A stretch of DNA of 46,985 bases from the NCBI GenBank assembly GCA_016296505.1, contig JAEDJD010000015.1:1-46985 (forward strand). The letters run 5' to 3'. Below are positions 1 to 8,060 of this stretch, one piece after another. The stretch comes from Oscillospiraceae bacterium. Lineage in GTDB: Bacteria > Bacillota > Clostridia > Oscillospirales > Ruminococcaceae. The first letter of the stretch is position 1. The number at the start of each line of letters is the position of its first letter. The notes beneath the pieces are model-generated. The model was not told where the DNA came from, made no database searches, and worked only from the letters and a program-made list of their open reading frames with translations. Made by a program: the position numbers and the translations under genes.

Positions 1-34
1 ACCTATGCACTTTTGGAGCCCTTTTTCTGCATTT

Positions 35-127
35 CTATTTTACCATAAACATATAAGTGAATTTTGCTTTTCTTTTCTCATAAAGATAGTCGTTTTGCAT
101 ATCAATTACAAGAAGTGCAGTTTTCAT
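35..127 (-). pseudogene. Remnant of the start of an isochorismatase-family cysteine hydrolase
   Basis: A GGAGG ribosome binding site (137-141) sits 9 bases before an ATG at 127 on the minus strand. The 30-codon frame begins MKTALLVIDMQNDYL, the typical N-terminus of isochorismatase/nicotinamidase-like hydrolases, in which the Asp of the VIDMQ strand belongs to the Cys-Asp-Lys triad. After about 24 residues (..EKRKAKFTY) the reading ends in a TAG at 35-37. The other two frames in 1-50 do not resume a family-like sequence, so it looks like a truncated or decayed copy rather than a simple frameshift. Homology of the first 24 residues is recognised from the motif; decay is inference, because the left edge of the window hides what follows. 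Confidence 0.6.
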
Positions 128-170
128 TTTATGTTTCCTCCGTTATATCGCATTTGCAATTATCAGTATG

Positions 171-207
171 CAAAGTCACTTTTGACATAATATCAAAAGT
201 GACTTTG
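171..207. other. Perfect 15-bp inverted repeat downstream of pyrB
   Basis: CAAAGTCACTTTTGA (171-185) pairs perfectly with 193-207 around a 7-base loop. It begins 42 bases after the pyrB stop and lies before the ribosome binding site of the decayed hydrolase. There is no T-run on either strand, so it is a poor intrinsic terminator; it could be a transcript-end stabiliser or the remains of a palindromic repeat. Confidence 0.6.
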
Positions 208-248
208 TAATACTTCTTTATGAAAGCGCCACAAACGCAACTTGGCGG

Positions 249-1361
249 TCACCGCGCAGCGATATTGCTATTTACAATCAAAGATGGAATGGCGGCTTCT
301 TCGCAGAATTCGCAGACGGTCTTGCCGCCGATTTCAGTGAACTGATGCGGCAGATAATGTTCCTGTGCGGTGATACACTTCGGATTCACGCAGCACAGAT
401 CATTCCGGATGGTACCGCGCAGCAGCGGCACAGCTTTTTCACTTTCCAGCAACCGCAAAATCAGCGCCATACGCACATACATTCCGTATTTTGCCTGCTT
501 GAAAAACATTGCGCGCGGATCGTCGTCTACGGCGATCTCAATTTCATCGACGCGCGGCAGCGGGTGCAGCACGATCAAATCTTCCTTTGCGCGGCGCATT
601 TTCTCTGCTGTCAGGCGATAGACGTCCTTTTGCGCAAGATATTCAGCCTGCGAAGCGAACCGTTCTCTCTGAATGCGCGTCATATACAGTACATCCAAAT
701 CACCGATTGCTGCGTCCAGCGAAGATTCCAGCCGGTATTCGCAGCCGGAATCGTGCAGAATTTTCGTGATATACTCCGGAATCTGAAGCTCTGGCGTGGA
801 GATCAGCACGAATTTGTTTTCCGGATAGCAGGAGAGCGCTTTGCAGAGCGAATGCACAGTGCGTCCGTAAAGAAGATCGCCGCAGAGTCCGATTGTCAGA
901 TGATCGAGTCTCCCCTTTTCCATTTTCAGCGTCAGCAGATCGGTGAGCGTCTGCGTCGGATGCAGATGTCCGCCGTCGCCCGCATTGACGACCGGACATT
1001 CCGCGGTCAACGCGGCAGCCTTTGCCGTACCAGCCATCGGATGCCGGATAATCAGGATATCCGAATAACTGCTGACAACTTTCGTTGTATCTTTGATGTT
1101 TTCGCCCTTGGAAACAGAGCTGCTCATCGGATTGTCGAAGCCGATGATACTGCCGCCCAAACGAATCATCGCAGACTGAAAACTCAGCTGCGTCCGAGTG
1201 GAAGGCTCATAAAACAGCGTTGCCATAATTTGTCCGGCACAAGCCTGAACATAGCGCTGCGGATGTGCATAGATCGAAGCGCCGAGCGAAATTACCTTGT
1301 TCCACCATTCCACTGGATAATCGTTCAGATCAATCAGATGCGCATATTTTTGTTCACTCAT
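249..1361 (-). CDS. pyrB: Aspartate carbamoyltransferase catalytic chain with fused PyrI-like zinc domain
   Basis: Condenses carbamoyl phosphate with aspartate, the committed step of pyrimidine synthesis. The 370-residue protein starts at ATG 1361 behind GGAGG (1369-1373); a longer frame to 1532 has no ribosome binding site and runs into asnB. Catalytic signatures are the carbamoyl-phosphate loop STRT (54-57), the mobile loop SSSVSKGENIKDT (about 81-93), HPTQ (134-137) and HPLPRVDE (about 266-273). The usual catalytic chain ends near residue 308. Here about 60 extra residues carry Cys324-x4-Cys329 and Cys350-x2-Cys353, the ligand spacing of the PyrI zinc domain, without the nucleotide-binding half of PyrI. 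It lies 70 bases after asnB on the same strand, probably in one operon; both enzymes consume aspartate. Confidence 0.95.
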   Translation of the reverse strand: MSEQKYAHLIDLNDYPVEWWNKVISLGASIYAHPQRYVQACAGQIMATLFYEPSTRTQLSFQSAMIRLGGSIIGFDNPMSSSVSKGENIKDTTKVVSSYSDILIIRHPMAGTAKAAALTAECPVVNAGDGGHLHPTQTLTDLLTLKMEKGRLDHLTIGLCGDLLYGRTVHSLCKALSCYPENKFVLISTPELQIPEYITKILHDSGCEYRLESSLDAAIGDLDVLYMTRIQRERFASQAEYLAQKDVYRLTAEKMRRAKEDLIVLHPLPRVDEIEIAVDDDPRAMFFKQAKYGMYVRMALILRLLESEKAVPLLRGTIRNDLCCVNPKCITAQEHYLPHQFTEIGGKTVCEFCEEAAIPSLIVNSNIAAR

Positions 1362-1431
1362 ATTTTTACCTCCGGCGTATTCATGGAGTATGAAACTCAA
1401 AATTTTGGCTTGCCAAACCATCAGAAACGGT

Positions 1432-3315
1432 TTATCGGGTATCCGAAGCAGGATTGCTGCCGAAATAGACCTGATACCATACAAGGAACATATAAACCGT
1501 CCAGATTTTGCGGCTGTAATCGCACTTCCCATTTTTGTGATCGTCGAGCATCTGCGTCAGCTTATCCGTATGGAAAAAGCGCTCAGCATCCGGCGAGACA
1601 AATGCCGTGCGCACGGTATGATAGCAGTCATCCTGCTTGAGCCATACGCGGATCGGGACAGGGAATCCAAGTTTCTTTTTCACTGCGGTATTGGCAGTTT
1701 CCGATGGTGTATCACGTTTTGCGGCAAGCCGCATCGCATATTTGGTCGTATAAGGGGTATGGTCATCGGTTGCGACGCGGTGCGTTACACGAAACCGACT
1801 GGGGATCTGCTCTGCAATCTGCATCAGCTCTTTATCGAGAAACGGCACGCGTAGTTCGAGCGAATGCGCCATGCTCATCTTATCCGCTTTCAGCAGAATA
1901 TCGCCGGTCATCCAGAGATGTAGATCGAGATACTGCATTTTGGTCACGTCATCCTGATCGCTGACCTTATCATAAAACGGTTTTGTGACGGCTGTTGGAT
2001 CGGGTGCGCCGGTCTTGATTTTGAGCAAGGATTTTCGTTCGCTTGGTTTGAAGATATAGGCATTTCCGATGAAGCGTTCTTCAAGCGTTCTGCCCTTGCG
2101 GACAAGGAAATTTACGCCGCGTTTTGCCGGAAGAAAACTTGCTGCGTTTGCAACGCCGCGCCGCAGCCTCATCGGCAGCTTATCATACCATGTTCCATCC
2201 GGTTCGCTGTAGACGTTATAGCCGCCGAACATTTCATCAGCGCCCTCGCCGGACAGCACGACTTTCACCTGCTCTGCTGCTAGCTTGCAGACAAAATACA
2301 GCGCGATACAGGATGGATCGGCAAGCGGTTCATCCATCTGATACTGGACTTTCGGGAGTGCGTCCCAATACTCCTGCTGTGTGATGACATGGCTGAAATT
2401 CTCTTTGCCGATTGCACGTGAGAAATGCTTTGCCCAGCCGATTTCATTATATTTTTCATCGCTGCCAAAGCCGACTGTAAAGGTCTTATCTACATTGGCG
2501 ACAGCGGCAACATAACTGGAATCAACGCCTGACGAGAGAAAGCTGCCGACTTCGACATCCGCGATTTTGTGTGCGCGCACAGAATCCTGAAAGGTCTCCG
2601 AAATCGTCTTAACCCAGTCGCCGAGCAAAGGCGCTTCATCGGCTTCAAAGCGAATATCCCAATAGCGCTGAACGGTCAGCTTACCGTTTTTCCAGCGAAA
2701 ATAATGCGCAGCCGGCAGTTTTTTGACGCCCTTGAAAAAAGTATCCTCTGTCGGAGAATACTGGAAAGTCAGATATTGCTCTAGTGCGTCTGTATTCAGC
2801 TCTTTTTTAAAATCCGGATGCGGCAAAAACGCTTTGATTTCGCTGCCGAACAGGAAACTGCCGTTCATTTGTGCGTAGTACATCGGCTTAATGCCGAAGA
2901 AATCTCTTGCGCCGAACAGTTCCTTTTTCCGGTCGTCCCAGATGACGAACGAAAACATTCCGCGCAGCTTTTGCAAAAGCTCGGTTCCGTATTCCTCATA
3001 GCCATGAACCAGAACCTCGGAATCCGTTTCGGTTTTGAAAATATGACCGGCTGCAAGCAGTTCTTTTTTGATATCCTGATAATTATAGATTTCACCGTTG
3101 AAGACGAGCACGATTGAACGGTCTTCGTTGAAAATGGGCTGATCGCCCTGCTCTGTAATATCAATGATTGAAAGGCGGCGATGTCCGAGTGCGATCTCTC
3201 CATTAAGATACATTCCGCCGGAATCCGGTCCGCGATGACGAATGCGCTCCATCATTTCTGCGAGGATGGCTTCCGCATTGTCGTTATGGCATGAAAATCC
3301 AACAATTCCACACAT
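1432..3315 (-). CDS. asnB: Asparagine synthetase B, glutamine-hydrolysing
   Basis: Makes asparagine from aspartate, glutamine and ATP in the cytoplasm. The 627-residue length is usual for the family. Met1-Cys2-Gly-Ile leaves Cys2 as N-terminal nucleophile of the class II glutaminase domain (about 1-200). RHRGPDSGG and FNGEIYN are typical glutaminase motifs. The C-terminal synthetase domain has the PP-loop SSGVDSS near residue 260 and GEGADEMFGGY near 355. ATG 3315 follows a CCTCC complement (GGAGG on the coding strand) at 3326-3330. The promoter at 3367-3395 should drive asnB and then pyrB. Confidence 0.96.
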   Translation of the reverse strand: MCGIVGFSCHNDNAEAILAEMMERIRHRGPDSGGMYLNGEIALGHRRLSIIDITEQGDQPIFNEDRSIVLVFNGEIYNYQDIKKELLAAGHIFKTETDSEVLVHGYEEYGTELLQKLRGMFSFVIWDDRKKELFGARDFFGIKPMYYAQMNGSFLFGSEIKAFLPHPDFKKELNTDALEQYLTFQYSPTEDTFFKGVKKLPAAHYFRWKNGKLTVQRYWDIRFEADEAPLLGDWVKTISETFQDSVRAHKIADVEVGSFLSSGVDSSYVAAVANVDKTFTVGFGSDEKYNEIGWAKHFSRAIGKENFSHVITQQEYWDALPKVQYQMDEPLADPSCIALYFVCKLAAEQVKVVLSGEGADEMFGGYNVYSEPDGTWYDKLPMRLRRGVANAASFLPAKRGVNFLVRKGRTLEERFIGNAYIFKPSERKSLLKIKTGAPDPTAVTKPFYDKVSDQDDVTKMQYLDLHLWMTGDILLKADKMSMAHSLELRVPFLDKELMQIAEQIPSRFRVTHRVATDDHTPYTTKYAMRLAAKRDTPSETANTAVKKKLGFPVPIRVWLKQDDCYHTVRTAFVSPDAERFFHTDKLTQMLDDHKNGKCDYSRKIWTVYMFLVWYQVYFGSNPASDTR

Positions 3316-3366
3316 ATTTCTTTGCCTCCTGTGTGCGTCTGAACGGGAAAGAAAATTGTCTTTCTT

Positions 3367-3395
3367 ATTATACTACTTTTTAGAAGAATATGCAA
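3367..3395 (-). promoter_or_regulatory. Sigma-A type promoter of asnB-pyrB
   Basis: Minus-strand TTGCAT (3390-3395), 17-base spacer, TATAAT (3367-3372). Transcription should begin near 3360, giving a leader of about 45 bases before asnB. No PyrR-type or T-box structure is seen in this short leader. Confidence 0.75.
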
Positions 3396-3467
3396 GTAGG
3401 CTGTATGGCATTTTTTCTCAAGCAACAAAAAATGCAGGAATTCATATAGATTTTCAGTCTGTGGGGA

Positions 3468-3496
3468 TTGACAAAACTCCGAAAATGTGGTATACT
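3468..3496 (+). promoter_or_regulatory. Promoter of tRNA-Leu
   Basis: TTGACA (3468-3473), 17-base spacer, TATACT (3491-3496): near-consensus, as expected for a stable RNA gene. The predicted start lies within a few bases of the mature tRNA 5' end at 3507, so the 5' leader is very short. Confidence 0.88.
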
Positions 3497-3506
3497 GATT
3501 TAGTAA

Positions 3507-3590
3507 GCCGGCGTGATGGAATTGGCAGACGTGTTGGACTCAAAATCCAATGGTAGCGATACCGTGCGGGTTCGACCCCCGCCGCCGGCA
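3507..3590 (+). tRNA. tRNA-Leu (anticodon CAA)
   Basis: Acceptor arm GCCGGCG (3507-3513) pairs perfectly with CGCCGGC (3583-3589), with A73 at 3590. The anticodon stem TTGGA/TCCAA encloses the loop CTCAAAA, giving anticodon CAA for codon UUG. A long variable arm marks it as a class II tRNA. The T arm is GCGGG-TTCGACC-CCCGC (3566-3582). CCA is not encoded. It is a single-gene transcription unit between leftward asnB and the rightward transketolase genes. Confidence 0.96.
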
Positions 3591-3678
3591 TTCGTAGGCA
3601 GCGGCTGCGTCCGGAATGACTTCCATGCAGCAATGTGTACCAGTTGCAAGTCCAGTAAATATGGACAATAGAAAAAAC

Positions 3679-3712
3679 CTCCTATGGCAAAATACCATAG
3701 GAGAATTTTTTT
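3679..3712 (+). terminator. Intrinsic terminator after tRNA-Leu
   Basis: CTCCTATGG (3679-3687) pairs with CCATAGGAG (3695-3703) around a 7-base loop, followed by AA and seven T. An A-run on the other side means it may also stop leftward transcription. Confidence 0.85.
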
Positions 3713-3988
3713 GCCTGGATATTTAGCTGGAAATCGAAAAAACATAAATGCGGGATTGTTTTTTCGCAAACAGCACCGGTTCATTGGAGGTATTGTCCAT
3801 CTTGCACTCTTACAATTAACGGAAATGGCATTTTTGCGGTCGTTTCTGTCCGGTACAGCGTTGTTTCAGATCCCGTATCTCCGTCATTGCGCAGAGCAGA
3901 CTTTGCCGAAAAGTTGCTGTTCTGCGGCTTTTCGCAAAAATCAGGAATAAATCAGCAAGAATCAGTCATAAATACTGTGTGAAATCGC
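3713..3988. other. Intergenic stretch with no gene recognised
   Basis: About 276 bases between the tRNA terminator and the transketolase promoter. An 88-codon frame starting inside the terminator stem has no ribosome binding site and no recognisable sequence, so it is not called. No RNA gene or repeat is seen. Confidence 0.6.
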
Positions 3989-4017
3989 TTGCTTTTTTTC
4001 TCAATATATAGTATAAT
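3989..4017 (+). promoter_or_regulatory. Promoter of the split transketolase operon
   Basis: TTGCTT (3989-3994), 17-base spacer, TATAAT (4012-4017). A start near 4024 argues against the earlier in-frame ATG at 4028 and supports initiation at 4070. Confidence 0.75.
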
Positions 4018-4069
4018 AAATTTAGCTATGGGCGCAGTTCAGCGCACGGCAGAAAGGAAGATTACGAAT

Positions 4070-4915
4070 ATGGACGATTTGCTTCGCAGACAGCTCCAGA
4101 TTCACGCCTGCAAGATTCGCATGGGTATCATCGAAGGCGTGTACAATGCAAAATCCGGCCATCCCGGCGGCTCACTTTCCATCGCGGATGTGCTGACGTA
4201 TCTCTATTTCACCAGAATGCACGTTTATCCGGATAATCCCGATTTTGCAGAGCGCGATCGCTTTGTGCTTTCCAAGGGGCACACCGCGCCGGCTCTCTAT
4301 GCAACGCTCGCAGAACGCGGCTTTTTCCCAATGGATGAAATGAAAACGCTCCGTCATATCGGCGCAAGATTACAGGGTCATCCCTGCATCACGATTCCTG
4401 GCGTGGATATGAGCAGCGGCTCGCTCGGTCAGGGTATTTCCACCGCCTGCGGTATGGCGCTTGCCGGCAAACACCGCGGAGACAATTACCGCGTCTATTC
4501 CATCCTCGGCGACGGCGAAATCGAAGAAGGTCAGGTTTGGGAAGCAGCCATGTTTGCTGCGCATTACGGACTCGATAATCTGGTCGCCATTGTAGACAAC
4601 AATGGTCTTCAGATTGACGGTAAAATTACCGAGGTCTGTTCGCCGGAACCGATTACGGATAAGTTTGCAGCATTCGGCTGGCACGTAATCGAAATGAACG
4701 CGCATGATTTTGATGATATTGACCGCGCATTCTGCGAAGCAGAGCGCATAACAGAACAGCCCGTTGTCATCGTTCAGCATTCTACAAAGGGCAAGGGTGT
4801 TTCCTTTATGGAGAATCAGGTCGGCTGGCACGGTTCCGCACCGAACACCGAACAGTATGAAAAGGCAATGGCAGAGCTGACTGCGGAGCTTAACAGATTG
4901 GAGGCGGAAGCATGA
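4070..4915 (+). CDS. Transketolase, N-terminal (TPP-binding) subunit
   Basis: First half of a two-chain transketolase, which moves two-carbon ketol units between pentose-phosphate sugars. 281 residues. ATG 4070 is preceded by AGGAAG about 10 bases upstream. SGHPGGSLS near residue 30 and the thiamine diphosphate/Mg motif GDGEIEEGQ followed by IVDNNGLQ (about 145-182) define the domain. The stop overlaps the next start by four bases (ATGA), so the two subunits should be translationally coupled. The whole enzyme would be about 596 residues, near the usual length of single-chain transketolase. Confidence 0.94.
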   Translation: MDDLLRRQLQIHACKIRMGIIEGVYNAKSGHPGGSLSIADVLTYLYFTRMHVYPDNPDFAERDRFVLSKGHTAPALYATLAERGFFPMDEMKTLRHIGARLQGHPCITIPGVDMSSGSLGQGISTACGMALAGKHRGDNYRVYSILGDGEIEEGQVWEAAMFAAHYGLDNLVAIVDNNGLQIDGKITEVCSPEPITDKFAAFGWHVIEMNAHDFDDIDRAFCEAERITEQPVVIVQHSTKGKGVSFMENQVGWHGSAPNTEQYEKAMAELTAELNRLEAEA

Positions 4916-5859
4916 GCGAAGTCATTAAGAAGGCGACACGCGAAAGCTATGGCGAAGCACTCGTCGCACTTGCAGAAAAATACCCGAATCTGGTTGTTTT
5001 GGACGCAGATCTTGCAGCCGCGACCAAAACAGGGATGTTCAAAAAGGCATATGCTGACCGCTTCTATGACTGCGGTATCGCTGAAGCCAATATGATGGGC
5101 GTCGCAGCAGGTCTCGCAGCAGCCGGTATGACGCCATTTGCCTCCTCGTTTGCAATGTTTGCGGCGGGCAGAGCATTCGAGATCGTCCGCAATTCTATCG
5201 GCTATCCGAATCTCAACGTCAAGATCGGCGCAACACACGCCGGCATCTCGGTCGGCGAGGACGGCGCAACCCATCAGTGCTGTGAGGATATCGCGCTGAT
5301 GCGTACAATTCCCGGCATGACCGTAATCAATCCGGCAGATGATACCGAGGCGAAAGCAGCCGTAGAAGCTGCGATTCAGCATGATGGTCCGGTTTATTGC
5401 CGCTTCGGCAGACTTGCTGTTCCGGTTATCAACGATCCGGCTACCTATAAATTCGAGCTTGGCAAGGGCGTTCAGCTCCGCGATGGTAATGATGTTACTG
5501 TCGTTGCGACTGGTCTGATGGTCAACGAAGCGTTGATTGCTGCGGATATGCTGGCAAACGAGGGTATTTCCGTCCGCGTCATCAATATCCATACGATCAA
5601 GCCGCTGGATCAGGAAATCATCATCAAAGCAGCGAAAGAAACCGGTACGATCGTGACCGCCGAGGAACACAGCATCATCGGCGGACTCGGCTCGGCAGTT
5701 GCAGAAACCGTTTGCGAGGTTTGCCCTGTTCCGGTTCGCAGAGTCGGCGTAAACGATACCTTCGGTCATTCCGGTCCTGCAGTCGAGCTGCTCAAGCAGT
5801 TTGGTCTGTCCGCAGAGCATATTGCAGAGGTTGCTCACGAGGCTGCAAAGGCAAAATAA
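4912..5859 (+). CDS. Transketolase, C-terminal subunit
   Basis: Second half of the split transketolase, 315 residues, with the pyrimidine-binding and C-terminal transketolase domains. FYDCGIAEANMMGVAAG (about 45-60) contains the Glu that contacts the thiamine ring, and GEDGATHQ (about 117-124) follows. The C-terminal domain begins near residue 190. The start overlaps the upstream stop (ATGA) and follows GGAGG. Two-gene transketolases of this form are also seen in 1-deoxyxylulose-5-phosphate-synthase-like relatives, but these motifs and lengths are those of transketolase. Confidence 0.94.
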   Translation: MSEVIKKATRESYGEALVALAEKYPNLVVLDADLAAATKTGMFKKAYADRFYDCGIAEANMMGVAAGLAAAGMTPFASSFAMFAAGRAFEIVRNSIGYPNLNVKIGATHAGISVGEDGATHQCCEDIALMRTIPGMTVINPADDTEAKAAVEAAIQHDGPVYCRFGRLAVPVINDPATYKFELGKGVQLRDGNDVTVVATGLMVNEALIAADMLANEGISVRVINIHTIKPLDQEIIIKAAKETGTIVTAEEHSIIGGLGSAVAETVCEVCPVPVRRVGVNDTFGHSGPAVELLKQFGLSAEHIAEVAHEAAKAK

Positions 5860-5889
5860 TCCAAACCCATTGAAATCCCATGATGTAGA

Positions 5890-5924
5890 CTGAATGCGTG
5901 ATCTCCGACAGATTGCGCATTCAG
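5890..5924 (+). other. Hairpin between transketolase and murL
   Basis: CTGAATGCG (5890-5898) pairs perfectly with CGCATTCAG (5916-5924). There is no clear T-run after it (CGCTATTTATC), so it is a weak terminator or an intergenic stabiliser. A GTG at 5898 that could extend murL lies in this stem, which argues against that start. Confidence 0.5.
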
Positions 5925-5951
5925 CGCTATTTATCAGAATGGAGCAAACCT

Positions 5952-7316
5952 ATGACCTTTACTGAACTACGGCAGCAGTATCCTGAATTCATCTTTCACA
6001 ATATCCACGCGAATTATCAGCAGGACAGACTGCACATCTCGTATCTGTTCGAGATCAAGGGGCTGGGAACATTTGAACCGCGTTGGGAAATCCCGTGTGA
6101 GCGTCCGAACCTAGAGGATGGGACACTCTGGCGGCTGCTGAATGCGCTCGGTATGGCTGAGCTGGTCAGCTATTGGAAAATCACCTGCTCGCCAACGGTG
6201 CGCCTTTCTATGTCGATGACCGGTGAGCAGACGAATTGGTGGAAGCAGCTCTATTTCGGTGGATTGGGCGAATTTTTCTACCGCAACGGCATCGAAACGG
6301 ATTTTGACAGCTTTATGACGATTGAATGCGGCGAAGATACGATTCCGTATGCCGACGCACCGCGAAAGCCATGTACCGGAAAGCTGATTCCGGTCGGCGG
6401 AGGCAAGGATTCGATTGTTACACTGAACCTGCTGAAAGATCGTCTTTCCGATGCCTACGCCTATCAAATCAACCACCGCGATTCCTCGGAACAGGCGGCG
6501 CTGCTCGCAGGCATCCCAAAGGAACGTATCCTTGAGCCGAAACGAACGCTCGATCCGCATATGCTCGAATGTAATAAGCAAGGTTTCTTGAACGGACATA
6601 CGCCGTTTTCTGCAATCGTTGCGTTTTCATCTGTGCTGACTGCGTATCTGCATGGGCTGCATGACGTCATTCTTTCCAACGAATCTTCGGCAAGCGAATC
6701 AACCGTTTCTGAAGCAGAGGTCAATCATCAATATTCCAAAAGCTATCAGTTTGAGCGTGACTTTTTTGCGTATGAGCGCGATGTCCTGCGCTGCGGCGTG
6801 CGGTATTACAGTCTGCTCCGACCACTGACGGAATTTCAGATCGCTCGCTATTTTGCAGCCTGTGATACAAAATATCACGAAATCTTCCGGAGCTGCAACG
6901 TAGGCGCAAAAGCAGATAAATGGTGCGGCCATTGCGCGAAATGCCTGTTTGTTTCGGTGATACTTTCGCCGTTCCTTCCGCTTGCGGAAATTGCAAGACT
7001 GCTTGGTGCGTCGATGTTCGAGTTGCCGGAAATGGAATCTGCTTTGCAGGAGCTTTGCGGCACGCTGCCAAATAAACCGTTTGAATGTGTTGGCAGCCGG
7101 AAAGAGGTTAATATTGCACTCTGTCTTGCGATTGCAAGGGCTGAGCAAAACGGAGAAGCGCTGCCGCTTCTGCTCCGCAATTACAAAGAATCACCGCAGT
7201 ATGCCAATTATGCGGCGGAAGCTGCCAACTTCGGGCAGGAGTGGGATGCACAGCATAATTTGCCGGAAGCGCTTTCTGCTCTCGTCAAACGGGAATGCGT
7301 GGAGGCGTTCCGCTGA
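5952..7316 (+). CDS. murL: UDP-MurNAc-L-Ala-L-Glu epimerase (MurL family)
   Basis: MurL converts the terminal L-Glu of UDP-MurNAc-L-Ala-L-Glu to D-Glu in an ATP-dependent reaction, an alternative to MurI glutamate racemase for peptidoglycan. 454 residues from ATG 5952 behind GGAG (5941-5944). Seen in order: GLGEFFYRNG (about 106-115), the PP-loop-like PVGGGKDS (147-154), CNKQGFLNGHTPF, SNESSASE..EVNHQYSK (about 245-263), YYSLLRPLTEFQIAR, WCGHCAKC (324-331) and KPFECVG. The order of these blocks is that of MurL as I recall the family. Substrate is inferred from family; no MurD2 partner lies nearby. Confidence 0.78.
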   Translation: MTFTELRQQYPEFIFHNIHANYQQDRLHISYLFEIKGLGTFEPRWEIPCERPNLEDGTLWRLLNALGMAELVSYWKITCSPTVRLSMSMTGEQTNWWKQLYFGGLGEFFYRNGIETDFDSFMTIECGEDTIPYADAPRKPCTGKLIPVGGGKDSIVTLNLLKDRLSDAYAYQINHRDSSEQAALLAGIPKERILEPKRTLDPHMLECNKQGFLNGHTPFSAIVAFSSVLTAYLHGLHDVILSNESSASESTVSEAEVNHQYSKSYQFERDFFAYERDVLRCGVRYYSLLRPLTEFQIARYFAACDTKYHEIFRSCNVGAKADKWCGHCAKCLFVSVILSPFLPLAEIARLLGASMFELPEMESALQELCGTLPNKPFECVGSRKEVNIALCLAIARAEQNGEALPLLLRNYKESPQYANYAAEAANFGQEWDAQHNLPEALSALVKRECVEAFR

Positions 7317-7819
7317 TGGTGCAGATGCGGAAAAAGCCTGCACAACGCAGAAAACTGCGCGGAACGGTTATCCCGAACCGTGATCCGGCGGGCATCGGTT
7401 GGGTTTGTTGTGCGTGCTTTTCAGTTGTATTGATTCTGTGCATTTTGAATCATTCCGACCGCTTGACCTGTATCATTGTCGGAATATGCATCCTGCTGAC
7501 CGTTCCAGCAATGATGACGAAAAATATCCGTATCGACTATCACGAGGATAAAGGATTTGTTTATCACAATCTGCTCGGACGGCGCAAGCGCTATCACTGG
7601 GAGGATATCACCTATGTCCGTGCGACACGGAAGCGCTTGCAGCGTAAACGGAAAGACGATATGCCTTTCGATACAGTCATTGAGCTTGGCAAAACACAGA
7701 TTCGCGTTGGTTGGGACGCTTATAACAGCGATGATTTTTTATATTTAGCATGGAAGCATTATAAAGAAAGGAAGAAACGCTATGCCGCTAATCGTGATCA
7801 AAGCATATCCGAAGAATGA
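7316..7819 (+). CDS. Small membrane protein with C-terminal PH-like domain
   Basis: Unrecognised 167-residue protein. ATG 7316 overlaps the murL stop (TGATG) and follows GGAGG (7301-7305), so it is coupled to murL. A basic N-terminus (RKKPAQRRKLR) leads into two membrane segments (about residues 27-45 and 50-67). The cytosolic remainder (DYHEDKGFVYHNLLGRRKRYHWEDITYV..) has the strand pattern of small bacterial PH-like domains. The C-terminal tail is rich in Lys/Arg. Function is unknown; coupling to murL makes a cell-envelope role possible but unproven. Confidence 0.75.
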   Translation: MVQMRKKPAQRRKLRGTVIPNRDPAGIGWVCCACFSVVLILCILNHSDRLTCIIVGICILLTVPAMMTKNIRIDYHEDKGFVYHNLLGRRKRYHWEDITYVRATRKRLQRKRKDDMPFDTVIELGKTQIRVGWDAYNSDDFLYLAWKHYKERKKRYAANRDQSISEE

Positions 7820-8009
7820 GAAAACTAAGCAGGAGATTGCAGAGGAAATTACTCGCGTCTTTACGGAGAAATGGGGCTGTTCACGTGAGGCGGTGACAGT
7901 CAAGATCGAATCCTACACGCCGGAAGACTGGCAGCGCGAGGTGAAAGAACGGGAAATTGATCCCCATTCCCATGAAATGCTGATTCTGGAAGGCAGACGG
8001 CAATTTTGA
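7782..8009 (+). CDS. 4-oxalocrotonate tautomerase family protein
   Basis: 75 residues, the usual size of this family. It begins Met-Pro-Leu-Ile-Val; removal of Met exposes Pro1, the catalytic base. The pattern P-x-I-x-I then KQEIAEEITRVFTE is typical. The start lies 38 bases inside the end of the preceding gene and follows AAGGAAG. The substrate cannot be told from sequence. It is the last gene before a hairpin at 8024-8057. Confidence 0.82.
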   Translation: MPLIVIKAYPKNEKTKQEIAEEITRVFTEKWGCSREAVTVKIESYTPEDWQREVKEREIDPHSHEMLILEGRRQF

Positions 8010-8023
8010 TTCATATTGATGCA

Positions 8024-8057
8024 AATACTGCGGACTCATAATAGATTCCGCAGTATT
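8024..8057. terminator. Shared terminator hairpin between convergent genes
   Basis: AATACTGCGGA (8024-8034) pairs perfectly with TCCGCAGTATT (8047-8057). The T-rich stretch after it is interrupted (GTATTATCCC). It separates the rightward tautomerase gene from the leftward spoVAC. Confidence 0.6.
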
Positions 8058-8060
8058 GTA

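Noticed and set aside
3500..3784. 94-codon frame antisense to tRNA-Leu
   Set aside because: Overlaps a perfect tRNA and its terminator; a common tRNA shadow.
3684..3950. 88-codon rightward frame after tRNA-Leu
   Set aside because: Starts inside a terminator stem, has no ribosome binding site and no recognisable sequence.
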